Below are positions 26,090-34,840 of a stretch of DNA of 64,000 nucleotides, one piece after another; the stretch's first letter is position 1; each line of letters opens with the position of its first letter. The notes below the pieces were generated by a model. The model searched no databases, was not told the DNA's origin, and saw only the letters and a program-made list of their open reading frames with translations. Source of the stretch: Antarcticibacterium arcticum (GTDB lineage: Bacteria; Bacteroidota; Bacteroidia; Flavobacteriales; Flavobacteriaceae). The stretch lies in NCBI RefSeq assembly GCF_007993795.1, contig NZ_CP042476.1:1116001-1180000 (forward strand), given 5' to 3'. The position numbers were made by a program, and so were the translations under genes.

Positions 26090-26416
26090 ATGAACAATAC
26101 AGTTGAAGCAGGAAAAACTGCCGCCATTGTTGCCTACCTCACAATAATAGGAACAATTATCGCCTATTTCATGAACAATGACACCAAAAACCCATTTGCA
26201 GCATTTCATATACGCCAGGCACTGGGCATACATATAACCTTTTATCTTCTTGGGGCATTTGTAAGCATTTTTGACAGCTGGTTGATATCCTATCCATTTT
26301 ATATTTTTATTATTATTTTATTTGGGTATGGCTTGTTTACAGCTATTCAGGGAGAAACAAAAGAAGTTCCGCTATTGGGGAATTATTATCAAAAATGGTT
26401 TAGTACAATTCAGTAA
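26090..26416 (+). CDS. Small DUF4870-like membrane protein
   Basis: A 108-residue protein with three predicted membrane helices: about 12-28 (AAIVAYLTIIGTIIAYFM), about 45-62 (LGIHITFYLLGAFVSIF) and about 66-88 (ISYPFYIFIIILFGYGLFTAI). The motif NPFAAFHIRQALGIH between helices 1 and 2 is typical of the DUF4870 (Tic20-like) group. The function is unknown. Its stop overlaps the start of the following hydrolase by one base, so the two are coupled. Confidence 0.82.
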   Translation: MNNTVEAGKTAAIVAYLTIIGTIIAYFMNNDTKNPFAAFHIRQALGIHITFYLLGAFVSIFDSWLISYPFYIFIIILFGYGLFTAIQGETKEVPLLGNYYQKWFSTIQ

Positions 26417-27075
26417 TGACATCAAAAGATCTTTGTTTACATCATCTTATAAGAGAGCCAAAAGAAAAAAAAGAAAAATCCCCTGTTTTGATCATGCTTC
26501 ATGGTTATGGCAGTGATGCCAATGACCTGTTTTCTTTCGCCTCTGAACTACCCGAAGAATTATTCATAATTTCTGCGCAGGCGCCTTACCCCCTACCACC
26601 TTATGGCAATGCATGGTATGCTATAAATTTTGATTCAGTGCAGGGAAAGTTCAGCGATGATTTCCAGGCCATTGAATCCCGTAATAAGATCGTACGATTT
26701 ATTGACGAGGTTGTGGAAAATTATCCTGTAGATCCCGGGAATGTTACACTTCTGGGTTTCAGCCAGGGTACTATATTAAGTTACGCAGTGGCCCTTAGCT
26801 ATCCTGAAAGGATTAAGAATGTTATTGCTTTAAGCGGTTATATTAACCTTGACATTCTGGAGAAAGGCTACCGGAATAACGATTTCTCTAAACTTGGCAT
26901 TTATGCCTCACATGGGTCACAAGACCAGGTGATCCCTGTATCCTGGGCGAGAAGAAATCCTGAAATTTTGAAAAGCCTGGCTATTGAGCACACCTATTCT
27001 GAATTTCCCGTTGGCCATGGCGTTGCCCCACAAAATTTAATGGAGTTAAAAAACTGGCTAAAAAAGAGGCTTTAA
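26416..27075 (+). CDS. Phospholipase/carboxylesterase family alpha/beta hydrolase
   Basis: A 219-residue cytoplasmic hydrolase. MLHGYGSDANDLF contains the oxyanion-hole HG; GFSQGTILS carries the nucleophile Ser; the catalytic Asp is in GSQDQVIPV and the His in VGHGVAPQ. This fits the acyl-protein thioesterase/carboxylesterase family that cleaves short acyl esters. The substrate is not predictable. It is translationally linked to the small membrane protein before it and converges with the gene at 27072 (4-bp overlap at the 3' ends). Confidence 0.92.
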   Translation: MTSKDLCLHHLIREPKEKKEKSPVLIMLHGYGSDANDLFSFASELPEELFIISAQAPYPLPPYGNAWYAINFDSVQGKFSDDFQAIESRNKIVRFIDEVVENYPVDPGNVTLLGFSQGTILSYAVALSYPERIKNVIALSGYINLDILEKGYRNNDFSKLGIYASHGSQDQVIPVSWARRNPEILKSLAIEHTYSEFPVGHGVAPQNLMELKNWLKKRL

Positions 27076-27569
27076 TTTACCGGATAAAGAAAAGAACTTT
27101 CAGTATTCAACTTGAGGTTTTTGTTTTCGTCGATTTCATAAGATATAAACAACTCTCCCCAATAGGTACCATCAGTAAAATCAGCGATGATCCATTTGTG
27201 GTTAAGAACCTTTACCTTGTTAATGCGCATTACCCCTTCCATACCGGCAAAGGGTACCAATTCATTATCTTCACCGGCGGTATTACGACCTATTAATTCA
27301 TCTTCAAGGCTGCGCTCAAGTTGGACAGGATCTATACCCTGATCTTCAAAATAAGAGATGGCTTCTCCATTTTGGGCAAGGGAAAAATATTTTAACCCTG
27401 CATTTTCCGTTAATAATTCTCTATTGGATGTATCTGCCTTTTCAAGCTGGCTTTCCAGGTTCTCAATATAGGAGTCTTTTGAATCCAGAATTTTTTTATC
27501 ATTCACGTATATAAAAATCGTGAACATAAGGGTAAAGATAAAAAGGTATAAAAAGATCTTGCTGCGCAT
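27072..27569 (-). CDS. Membrane-anchored coiled-coil protein of unknown function
   Basis: A 165-residue protein with one N-terminal membrane helix (IFLYLFIFTLMFTIFIYV, about 4-21), a short coiled coil (SKDSYIENLESQLEKADTS, about 31-49) and a soluble domain of about 100 residues ending in TESSFLYPVN. It shares a one-base junction with the upstream MBL-fold gene (27569), so it is probably translated together with it. I do not recognise the family; similar proteins occur after this MBL gene in other flavobacteria as far as I recall, sometimes labelled hydrolase without evidence. Confidence 0.75.
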   Translation of the reverse strand: MRSKIFLYLFIFTLMFTIFIYVNDKKILDSKDSYIENLESQLEKADTSNRELLTENAGLKYFSLAQNGEAISYFEDQGIDPVQLERSLEDELIGRNTAGEDNELVPFAGMEGVMRINKVKVLNHKWIIADFTDGTYWGELFISYEIDENKNLKLNTESSFLYPVN

Positions 27570-28330
27570 TAAATAGTTATTTTAAGATTATCGTAGGCCA
27601 AAAAAACATTTTCGGGTAAACTTTGTTGTACTTCTTCATGAAAACCCATAACATGGCTTATATGGGTGAGATAAGCCCTTTCAGGCTTAAGGTCTTCTAT
27701 GAACTCCAAGGCATCTCCAAGGCAAAAATGGGAATGATGGGGCTCCTGTCTTAAAGCATTTACCACCAGAACTTTTACTCCCCTTAATTTTTCAATTTCT
27801 TCCTTTTCAATGGTCTTTACATCTGTGAGGTAGGCAAAATCTCCAAACCTGAAGCCAAAGACCTGCACCCTGTTATGCATCACATTAACAGGGACTATCG
27901 TCAAAGATTTGAAGTTAAAGGGCTCATTGATAATTTCCTGTATGGATACACTTGGCGCGCCGGGATATTTATTTTCAGTTTCAAAAATATATTCAAAACG
28001 TTTTTTAAGGGAATTTAAAACACGTTTATGGGCAAACACAGGAATATCCCCCTGGCGAAAGAAAAATGGCCTGATATCATCCAGCCCGGCAGTATGGTCA
28101 TTATGTTCATGGGTGTAGAGAATGGCATCTATATGATCAATCCCATGGGTAAGCATTTGGGATCGAAAATCGGGCCCGCAGTCAACCAAAATTGAATAAC
28201 CTTCCCAATTAACAAGAACGGAGACCCTAAGACGTTTATCTCGGGGATCATTGCTTAAACATACAGGATGTTTACTTCCTATAACCGGGATCCCCTGGGA
28301 GGTTCCCGTACCTAAAAATATAACTTCCAA
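27569..28330 (-). CDS. MBL-fold metallohydrolase (PhnP/RNase Z-like)
   Basis: A 253-residue metallo-beta-lactamase-fold enzyme. FLGTGTSQGIPVIG is the family start; the metal site is THEHNDHTAGLDDIRP; further ligands are Asp in YLTDVK and His in LTHISHVMG. The short form with this N-terminus matches the PhnP-like phosphodiesterase group, which hydrolyses cyclic ribose phosphates or similar phosphodiesters. No phn genes are close, so the substrate is open. The gene is divergent from the unknown protein at 28431. Confidence 0.92.
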   Translation of the reverse strand: MEVIFLGTGTSQGIPVIGSKHPVCLSNDPRDKRLRVSVLVNWEGYSILVDCGPDFRSQMLTHGIDHIDAILYTHEHNDHTAGLDDIRPFFFRQGDIPVFAHKRVLNSLKKRFEYIFETENKYPGAPSVSIQEIINEPFNFKSLTIVPVNVMHNRVQVFGFRFGDFAYLTDVKTIEKEEIEKLRGVKVLVVNALRQEPHHSHFCLGDALEFIEDLKPERAYLTHISHVMGFHEEVQQSLPENVFLAYDNLKITI

Positions 28331-28347
28331 GCCTGTTATTTTTATTA

Positions 28348-28355
28348 CAAAAGTA
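28348..28355 (-). promoter_or_regulatory. Putative -7 box for the MBL-fold gene
   Basis: TACTTTTG on the minus strand fits TAnnTTTG, 18 bp upstream of the start at 28330. No -33 TTG was found at the proper spacing. Confidence 0.4.
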
Positions 28356-28388
28356 GGTATAATTTTTTTCTATGGACCGCCATTTTAG

Positions 28389-28396
28389 TACCTTTG
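28389..28396 (+). promoter_or_regulatory. Putative -7 box for the gene at 28431
   Basis: TACCTTTG fits TAnnTTTG and lies 35 bp before ATG 28431. It would place the transcript start near 28402, compatible with either candidate start codon of the gene. Confidence 0.4.
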
Positions 28397-28430
28397 TCCT
28401 ACTTAACTTTTGGACTTAAAGTATAAAATT

Positions 28431-29882
28431 ATGCCCATCACCATAATGGGGGACAGAGAATTCGAAAATGTTCCCTCTATAAAAAGTAAAGCACTTCGCA
28501 TAAATCTCAATGAAAATATTTACGGGACCTTCTCTGAAATTGGGGCAGGACAGGAAACCGTGAGGAATTTCTTTAGAGCGGGCGGTGCTTCAGGAACCAT
28601 AGCAAAAGCTATGAGTGCCTATGACAAGGATTTTAGTGATGCTATTTATGGCATAGAAGAGGACAAACGCTATGTGACAGAGGCAAGATTAAAAAAAATG
28701 CTTTCTCATGAGATCAATCTTATTGAGGAACGTATTACCCGTGACAAACATCCCAATAAACTATTTTTTAGCTACGCGAATACGGTGGCTACCATAGATT
28801 TTGCCAAACAATACAAAGGACACGGGTGGATAGGAATACGCTACCAGGTGGATCCTAAAGAAGATTACAATGAAATAAGCCTGCATATTCGTTTTCATGA
28901 AAACGATGCCAGATTGCAACAAAATACGCTGGGTATTTTAGGTGTGAATTTGATCTACGGGGCTTATTATAAATATGACAATCCCAAGAAATTACTGCGC
29001 TATTTATATGACCATATAGATAAGGACCAAATTGAGATTGACACCATAAACTTTTCGGGTCCCCGTTTCCAGCAGGTTGATAACAGACTTATGAGCCTTC
29101 AGCTTGTTAAGAACGGAATGACAGATGCCGTAATGTTTGCACCAGATGGTAATAACATTCTACCGGCAAAGATCCTTTATAAAAAGAATATCCTGGCACT
29201 TCGGGGAAGTTTTCGCCCTGTTACCAAGGTGAACATGGATATGTACAAACGTTCCCTTGAATTATTTCTGAAAGAGAAAAAGGTTTCAGAAGAAAATACG
29301 GAAGTTATTTTTGAGATCACCTTATCCAATTTGAGGGCTGAAGGTGAGATTGATGAACGCGATTTTATGGACAGGGCAGAATTATTGTGTTCTCTTGGCC
29401 AAACAGTTATGATCTCCAATTTTCAGGAATATTATAAAGTGGTTGAATATTTCTCCAGGTATACCAAGGAAAGAATGGGTCTTGCCATGGGAGTAAACAA
29501 CCTGGTTGATATATTTGATGAGCAGTATTACCGCCATTTAAGCGGTGGTATTCTGGAAGCTTTTGGAAAATTATTCTTTAAGGACCTTAAAGTATATTTA
29601 TATCCATTCAAAGATCCTGAAACAGGCGAACTTATTACAAGTGATAACCTTAAGGTACATCCTAGAATGAAAGAACTTTACAAGTTCTTTAAATACAATG
29701 GAAAGGTTGTAGATATCACCAATTATGATCCTAAAATTTTAAGTATTTTCTCCAGGGAAGTATTGCAAATGATCAATGAAGGAAAAACCGGATGGGAAGA
29801 AATGCTACCTGAACGCACTACTGCAATGATCAAGAATCACCACCTTTTTGGCTATAAAGAAAAGGTAGAGCAAAAGGCTTAA
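28431..29882 (+). CDS. Large conserved Bacteroidota protein of unknown function
   Basis: The frame opens at a TTG (28410), but the ATG at 28431 gives the better start: 483 residues. No signal peptide or membrane helix is seen, so it is cytoplasmic. Conserved-looking blocks are NIYGTFSEIGAGQETVRNFF, GGASGTIAKAMSAYDK, GHGWIGIRYQ, and LSGGILEAFGKLFFKD. I recognise the sequence type from flavobacterial genomes, where it carries inconsistent names, but I know of no proven function. The block with GxGxE..R near the N-terminus and the GGASGT motif could be a nucleotide site; that is speculation. It has its own promoter box and a strong terminator, so it is probably monocistronic. Confidence 0.85.
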   Translation: MPITIMGDREFENVPSIKSKALRINLNENIYGTFSEIGAGQETVRNFFRAGGASGTIAKAMSAYDKDFSDAIYGIEEDKRYVTEARLKKMLSHEINLIEERITRDKHPNKLFFSYANTVATIDFAKQYKGHGWIGIRYQVDPKEDYNEISLHIRFHENDARLQQNTLGILGVNLIYGAYYKYDNPKKLLRYLYDHIDKDQIEIDTINFSGPRFQQVDNRLMSLQLVKNGMTDAVMFAPDGNNILPAKILYKKNILALRGSFRPVTKVNMDMYKRSLELFLKEKKVSEENTEVIFEITLSNLRAEGEIDERDFMDRAELLCSLGQTVMISNFQEYYKVVEYFSRYTKERMGLAMGVNNLVDIFDEQYYRHLSGGILEAFGKLFFKDLKVYLYPFKDPETGELITSDNLKVHPRMKELYKFFKYNGKVVDITNYDPKILSIFSREVLQMINEGKTGWEEMLPERTTAMIKNHHLFGYKEKVEQKA

Positions 29883-29901
29883 TAAAACATTAATGACATA
29901 A

Positions 29902-29938
29902 AAAAAGCGGTTTAAAAATTTAAACCGCTTTTTTTTTA
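29902..29938. terminator. Bidirectional terminator between the 28431 gene and murA
   Basis: AAAGCGGTTTAAA / TTTAAACCGCTTT inverted repeat flanked by A and T runs; the murA stop codon (29936-29938) lies inside the T run. Confidence 0.85.
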
Positions 29939-31249
29939 CGCTATCCTTTTTATTTTGGCTCCAATTGCTCTTAGCCTTTCATCAATATTTTCATACCCCC
30001 TGTCAATCTGCTCAATATTATGAATAGTAGAAGTTCCCTGGGCTGACATTGCCGCAATTAAAAGGGACACCCCGGCCCTGATATCAGGTGATGTCATGGT
30101 GGTAGCCCTTAAGCTCGATTTAAAATCATGGCCTATAACGGTAGCCCTGTGGGGATCGCATAAAATGATCTTGGCACCCATATCTATTAACTTGTCTACA
30201 AAGAAAAGGCGGCTCTCAAACATCTTTTGATGTATCAATACGCTTCCTCTGGCCTGTGTTGCCACAACCAGGAGTATGCTTAAAAGATCTGGTGTGAAAC
30301 CCGGCCAGGGAGCATCGCTAATGCTCATTATAGAACCATCTATGAAGTTTTGTACCTCATACCCATCCTTATGAGCGGGAATAAAAATATCATCTCCTCG
30401 ACGTTCTATCGTAATTCCAAGTTTTGCAAAGGTATTCGGAATGATCCCCAGGTTATCCCAGCTAACGTTCTTGATAGTGATCTCACTTTTGGTCATAGCC
30501 GCAAGCCCAATCCAGGAACCAATTTCGATCATATCCGGCAGGATGGTATGCTCACAACCTGTAAAGCTTTCAACACCTTCAATGTGAAGTAAATTGGAGC
30601 CTATGCCCTCAATTTTAGCTCCCATAGAGTTAAGCATTTTACATAACTGCTGCAGGTAGGGTTCACAGGCTGCATTGTAAATAGTAGTTTTGCCCTTTGC
30701 CCAAACAGCGGCCATTAAAATGTTTGCTGTTCCTGTAACAGAGGCCTCTTCAAGCAACATATAACTTCCGGTTAACCCGTTTGGTGCATCTACGCCATAA
30801 AATCTTTCCTCCTTGTTATACCTGAATTTGGCGCCAAGTTTAACAAAACCTTCAAAGTGGGTATCTAGCCTGCGGCGTCCTATTTTATCTCCTCCGGGCC
30901 TTGGAATATATCCTTTTCCAAAACGGCCTAAAAGGGGACCAACAATCATTATCGAACCTCTAAGCCCACTACCTTCGGTTTTGAATGCTTCACTTTCCAG
31001 ATATTCAAGGTTAATCTCATCACTTTGGAAGCTATAACTCCCCTTCTTCAATTTTTCAACTTTTACCCCCAGGTTTTTCAAGAGAGTAATTAATTTATTT
31101 ACATCAATAATATCTGGAATATTATTAATAATAACTTTCTCAGAAGTTAAAAGTACCGCACAAAGAATTTGAAGGGTTTCGTTTTTCGCTCCTTGTGGCT
31201 GAATACTGCCACTAAGGGCATGCCCTCCTTCAATTTGAAAAATTCCCAT
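29936..31249 (-). CDS. murA: UDP-N-acetylglucosamine 1-carboxyvinyltransferase MurA, Asp-type
   Basis: A 437-residue enzyme for the first committed step of peptidoglycan synthesis (enolpyruvyl transfer from PEP to UDP-GlcNAc). Family markers are GAKNETLQILCAVLL near the start and SGLRGSIMIVGPLLGRFGKG. At the active-site loop, where E. coli has Cys115, this protein has Asp121 in RPGGDKIGRR. An Asp in this place is known to give an active enzyme that fosfomycin cannot alkylate (as in mycobacteria and chlamydiae). It is preceded by the DUF4290 gene (11-bp gap) in the same direction. Confidence 0.96.
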   Translation of the reverse strand: MGIFQIEGGHALSGSIQPQGAKNETLQILCAVLLTSEKVIINNIPDIIDVNKLITLLKNLGVKVEKLKKGSYSFQSDEINLEYLESEAFKTEGSGLRGSIMIVGPLLGRFGKGYIPRPGGDKIGRRRLDTHFEGFVKLGAKFRYNKEERFYGVDAPNGLTGSYMLLEEASVTGTANILMAAVWAKGKTTIYNAACEPYLQQLCKMLNSMGAKIEGIGSNLLHIEGVESFTGCEHTILPDMIEIGSWIGLAAMTKSEITIKNVSWDNLGIIPNTFAKLGITIERRGDDIFIPAHKDGYEVQNFIDGSIMSISDAPWPGFTPDLLSILLVVATQARGSVLIHQKMFESRLFFVDKLIDMGAKIILCDPHRATVIGHDFKSSLRATTMTSPDIRAGVSLLIAAMSAQGTSTIHNIEQIDRGYENIDERLRAIGAKIKRIA

Positions 31250-31260
31250 GTAATAAAGTT

Positions 31261-31905
31261 TTAATGACGTTTACGTCCGCGTGGATTTCGGTTCGTTTTT
31301 TTTGCAGGAGGTGCACTGCTTTTGAATTTTTTATTCCCTCTTAAAAGGTTGGCAGCTTCGCTAAGGTCCTCTTCCTTATTTTTAAGGTTTATGGTACCTC
31401 CGCTTAATTCTCTAAGATGTTCAAATATAATTTCATCTTCTACTGTTTCACGGTTCCAGTTGAGATAAGATTTTTTCATATGATTGGCAATAGAGTAGAT
31501 AAGCGCCTCTTTAAGATCGCCTTCTTCCATTTTTACCGCCTCATCTATCATTCTCTTTATATTGTTGCCGTAGAACCTGTATTTTGGGAAATTTTGTGGA
31601 TAACCCATTGGATCGGGCCTTTCTTCCAGAAGTTCCCTGGAAGGTTTCGGGAAAGGGGAATCAACATCCAGTTTAAAATCACTTATTATAAATAATTGAT
31701 CCCATAATTTATGTTGAAAATCTGGCACATCGCGTAAATGAGGATTCATATTTCCCATTACGGCTATAATAGACTTGGCAACCTTATTACGTTCAGCCTC
31801 ATCTTCTATGGCCACAGCATGTTCCACCATTTTTTGCAGATGCCTTCCGTACTCCGGAATAATTAACTTACTCCTTTCAGAGTTATATTCTAATTCGTAT
31901 GTCAA
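31261..31905 (-). CDS. DUF4290 domain protein
   Basis: A 214-residue soluble protein of the Bacteroidota family DUF4290. Its N-terminal part (ELEYNSERSKLIIPEYGRHL, then MVEHAVAIED, then MGNMNPHLRDVPDFQHKLWD) is strongly conserved; the C-terminal 40 residues are basic and low in complexity (PPAKKTNRNPRGRKRH), suggesting nucleic-acid contact. The gene commonly sits before murA in flavobacteria, as here. The function is not known. Confidence 0.88.
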   Translation of the reverse strand: MTYELEYNSERSKLIIPEYGRHLQKMVEHAVAIEDEAERNKVAKSIIAVMGNMNPHLRDVPDFQHKLWDQLFIISDFKLDVDSPFPKPSRELLEERPDPMGYPQNFPKYRFYGNNIKRMIDEAVKMEEGDLKEALIYSIANHMKKSYLNWNRETVEDEIIFEHLRELSGGTINLKNKEEDLSEAANLLRGNKKFKSSAPPAKKTNRNPRGRKRH

Positions 31906-32018
31906 AATTGAAATTTAAGGTGATAATTAAACTGGTAGAAATTATAATGCTGCAAAATACTAAATATTATTCAACCCGCGTAAAAATTTAAACACTTAAC
32001 CCGGGGGGAGTTTTCCTT

Positions 32019-32312
32019 TTATAAAGAGATAACACCTTCCACCTTATCTCCAACTTTCCGGTACTTTTCAATTACCGCGTCTGGATTTTTCATACGCACA
32101 TTTACAGATACGCTGGTATAATTCCCGTTTTTAGACTGTCGGGTCTTTATCACCGCGCCCATATTATCAAAAATATGGTGAATCATCGTGATCTTCTCTG
32201 CTTCAGTAGGAACAATGAATTTATATAAATACTCAGATGGCCACAGGGAGGTGTCATGCAACTGCGATTTTAATTTCTTATAGAATTCTTCGGGGTCTCT
32301 TGCTGGTTCCAT
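32019..32312 (-). CDS. DUF493 (YbeD-like) family protein
   Basis: A 97-residue small soluble protein. FYKKLKSQLHD at the start, the central YKFIVP and the segment KTRQSKNGNYTSVSVNVRMK match DUF493, an ACT-like ferredoxin fold group that includes E. coli YbeD. The role is unknown; ligand binding or regulation is assumed by fold. It is divergent from the AAA ATPase gene; the 81-bp intergenic region has a -7 box for this gene. Confidence 0.88.
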   Translation of the reverse strand: MEPARDPEEFYKKLKSQLHDTSLWPSEYLYKFIVPTEAEKITMIHHIFDNMGAVIKTRQSKNGNYTSVSVNVRMKNPDAVIEKYRKVGDKVEGVISL

Positions 32313-32335
32313 AATTTTTCACTTTCATTTGAGTG

Positions 32336-32343
32336 CAAATATA
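32336..32343 (-). promoter_or_regulatory. Putative -7 box for the DUF493 gene
   Basis: TATATTTG on the minus strand, 24 bp before the start codon; fits TAnnTTTG. No well-spaced TTG seen. Confidence 0.4.
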
Positions 32344-32393
32344 CAAGGAATGTTCCATTTTTTTTATCAGATACAAATCCCGAAATTTGCAAC

Positions 32394-32933
32394 GTGCAAA
32401 ATAAAAGAATTGTAATTACCGGCGGGCCCGGTACCGGAAAATCATCAGTTATAAATCATCTGGAACGATTGGGCTATAATTGCCTTCATGAGGTTTCCCG
32501 TGAAATAACGGCTGCAGCCCAAAAGGAGGGCATTGACCAATTGTTCCTGGAAAAACCTATATTATTTAGTGAAAAATTGATGGAAGCCCGTGTTAGGCAA
32601 CATGAGACTGCGTCCCTTCTTAAGGATAAGCCGGTGTTTATTGACAGGGGCATCCCCGATGTGGTAGCATATATGGATTACTTCGGAACATTGTATCCTG
32701 AAAAATTCAGCCATGCCTGCAACACCTATTCCTATGATCTTGTTTTTTTATTGCCTCCCTGGGAGGAGATCTACGAAAGGGATAATGAGCGCTATGAAAG
32801 TTTTGAACAGGCCTTACTTATCTATGATTATTTAAAAAAAACGTATATTACTTATGGGTACATCCCAATTGATGTTCCCAAACATACCATTGAGCACCGC
32901 TGTGAGTTTATTTTAAATAATCTCCATGTCTAA
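32394..32933 (+). CDS. AAA_28-type P-loop ATPase
   Basis: A 179-residue P-loop NTPase with a GTG start (32394) directly before the Walker A region GGPGTGKSSVINHL (residues 9-22). FIDRGIPDVVAYMDYFG is a kinase-like Walker B/lid segment typical of the AAA_28 group, which is related to NadR-like nucleoside kinases. The substrate is unknown. It ends 2 bp before the TTG start of recQ, so the two are co-transcribed. Confidence 0.85.
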   Translation: MQNKRIVITGGPGTGKSSVINHLERLGYNCLHEVSREITAAAQKEGIDQLFLEKPILFSEKLMEARVRQHETASLLKDKPVFIDRGIPDVVAYMDYFGTLYPEKFSHACNTYSYDLVFLLPPWEEIYERDNERYESFEQALLIYDYLKKTYITYGYIPIDVPKHTIEHRCEFILNNLHV

Positions 32934-32935
32934 AA

Positions 32936-34840
32936 TTGCAGGAAGCCAAACACATATTACAAAAATACTGGGGCCATCAAAGTTTTAGGCCGCTCCAGCA
33001 GGAAATAATTACGGGCGCTGTAAATAACAGCGATGTCCTGGCTTTACTTCCTACCGGCGGAGGGAAATCCCTGTGCTTTCAAATTCCTCCCCTGCTTAAG
33101 GAGGGAATTTGCATTGTAGTCTCTCCATTGGTGGCTTTAATGGAAGACCAGGTTCAAACCCTTCAAAAAAAGGACATCAAGGCTCTGGCGATCCCGGGAG
33201 GAATTTCTTTTGGAGATCTTGACACCTTGCTGGATAATTGTATTTATGGCAATTATAAATTTTTATATCTCTCGCCGGAGCGGCTGCAACAGGAGCTTGT
33301 ACAACAACGTATTAAGCAAATGAATGTAAACCTTATCGCCATTGATGAGGCTCACTGTATCTCTCAATGGGGCCATGATTTTCGTCCCGCATATCTAACT
33401 ATACCGGTTTTACGGGAACTTCATCCCGAGGTACCGGTCATGGCGCTCACAGCCTCTGCTACCAAGGAAGTGGTAAAGGATATCTGCCTGCAATTAAAGC
33501 TACGCGATCCACTTATTTTTAAAGATTCCCTTGAAAGGAAAAATCTTGCATTCAAGGTGTTATTTGCTGAAGACAAAATATACAGGCTTCGCCAAACCCT
33601 GCAAAGCAAAGAGGAATCGGCCATAGTTTATGTTAGAAGCCGCAATGCAACTATTGATATTGCGCGCGAACTTGAGCATTATGGGTATAGTACCGCTGCA
33701 TTTCACGGCGGAATGACGGCGAAGGAAAAATCTAAAAAGCTTGAAAAATGGCTTCGGGAAGAAGTGAAGATCATGGTTGCCACCAATGCTTTTGGAATGG
33801 GGATAGACAAGGCCAACGTAAGGCACGTAATTCATCTTAATCTACCCGAAAGTATAGAGAGTTATTTCCAGGAGGCCGGGAGGGCGGGAAGAGATCTCGA
33901 ACCTGCTACTGCTACTATTATAACAAATAATAGCGACCTTCCATTATTGAGGAACCAATTTTTAAAAACCATTCCAGACCTTGAATTTACCATACTGGTG
34001 TATAAGAAATTGTGTTCCTACTTCCTCATTGCATACGGGGAAGGACAGGATATTACCTATGACTTCAATTTTTCCCATTTTTGTACCCACTACCAGTTAC
34101 ATTCTGAAAAAACATATAACACCCTGCAATTGCTTGACAGGATAAGCCTTATTAAACTCACGCAGCAGTTCAGGAAAAAAATCTACGTTCAGTTCGTTAT
34201 TTCCAACCGGCTATTATTTTCCTATATTGATGAAAATGTGTCTTATGACCCTGTTATAAAGGCTATTTTAAGAACCTATGGAGGAATATTTGAAAATAAA
34301 TTGCCGGTAAATCCCAATTTAATTGCAAAAAAAGCCGGCCTGGGAGAAATGATAGTAATTGAAACCCTCAAAAAACTTTACCGTGATAAGATCATAGATT
34401 TCGAATACCAGGAAAATGATGCTTCCATCACCTTTCTGGCACCCCGCGAGGACGAGCAGAGCATTTACCCTTTTTCTGAATATATTAAAAACCAGGCAAA
34501 AAATAAAATTGAAAAAATTAATGCTTTGCTGGACTATGTTGCAAATGATAAGATTTGCCGTAGCAGGCAGCTGTTACATTATTTTGGTGAAAAAGATCCT
34601 GAAGATTGTGGCATTTGCTCGGTGTGTCAATCTACAGACAAATACATTAAAAAAGAAACCATTAAGCGCATTTATCTTGAAATAATAAAGGAACTGGAAA
34701 CGGGAGAAAAAAGTTCCCGTGACCTTGTGGCACGTATCCCTTTTCCCGAAGCCGGAGTTATTAAAGTATTGCAATTATTGCTGGAAAAAGATATTATCGC
34801 CCTTACCAGTGGCAATAATTATAAATTAAAACACATATGA
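32936..34840 (+). CDS. recQ: RecQ-family ATP-dependent DNA helicase
   Basis: A 634-residue 3'-5' DNA helicase with a TTG start 2 bp after the AAA gene. Motifs: FRPLQQEII (motif 0), LLPTGGGKSLCFQIP (Walker A), IDEAHCISQWGHDFRPAY (DEAH plus aromatic loop), ALTASAT, VRSRNATIDIARELEHYG, TNAFGMGIDKANVRHVIH, and YFQEAGRAGRD. A zinc-binding region CRSRQLLHYF...CGICSVC follows. The C-terminus is short and I see no HRDC domain, as in the shorter second RecQ type of Bacteroidota. It overlaps fmt by 4 bp. Confidence 0.95.
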   Translation: MQEAKHILQKYWGHQSFRPLQQEIITGAVNNSDVLALLPTGGGKSLCFQIPPLLKEGICIVVSPLVALMEDQVQTLQKKDIKALAIPGGISFGDLDTLLDNCIYGNYKFLYLSPERLQQELVQQRIKQMNVNLIAIDEAHCISQWGHDFRPAYLTIPVLRELHPEVPVMALTASATKEVVKDICLQLKLRDPLIFKDSLERKNLAFKVLFAEDKIYRLRQTLQSKEESAIVYVRSRNATIDIARELEHYGYSTAAFHGGMTAKEKSKKLEKWLREEVKIMVATNAFGMGIDKANVRHVIHLNLPESIESYFQEAGRAGRDLEPATATIITNNSDLPLLRNQFLKTIPDLEFTILVYKKLCSYFLIAYGEGQDITYDFNFSHFCTHYQLHSEKTYNTLQLLDRISLIKLTQQFRKKIYVQFVISNRLLFSYIDENVSYDPVIKAILRTYGGIFENKLPVNPNLIAKKAGLGEMIVIETLKKLYRDKIIDFEYQENDASITFLAPREDEQSIYPFSEYIKNQAKNKIEKINALLDYVANDKICRSRQLLHYFGEKDPEDCGICSVCQSTDKYIKKETIKRIYLEIIKELETGEKSSRDLVARIPFPEAGVIKVLQLLLEKDIIALTSGNNYKLKHI

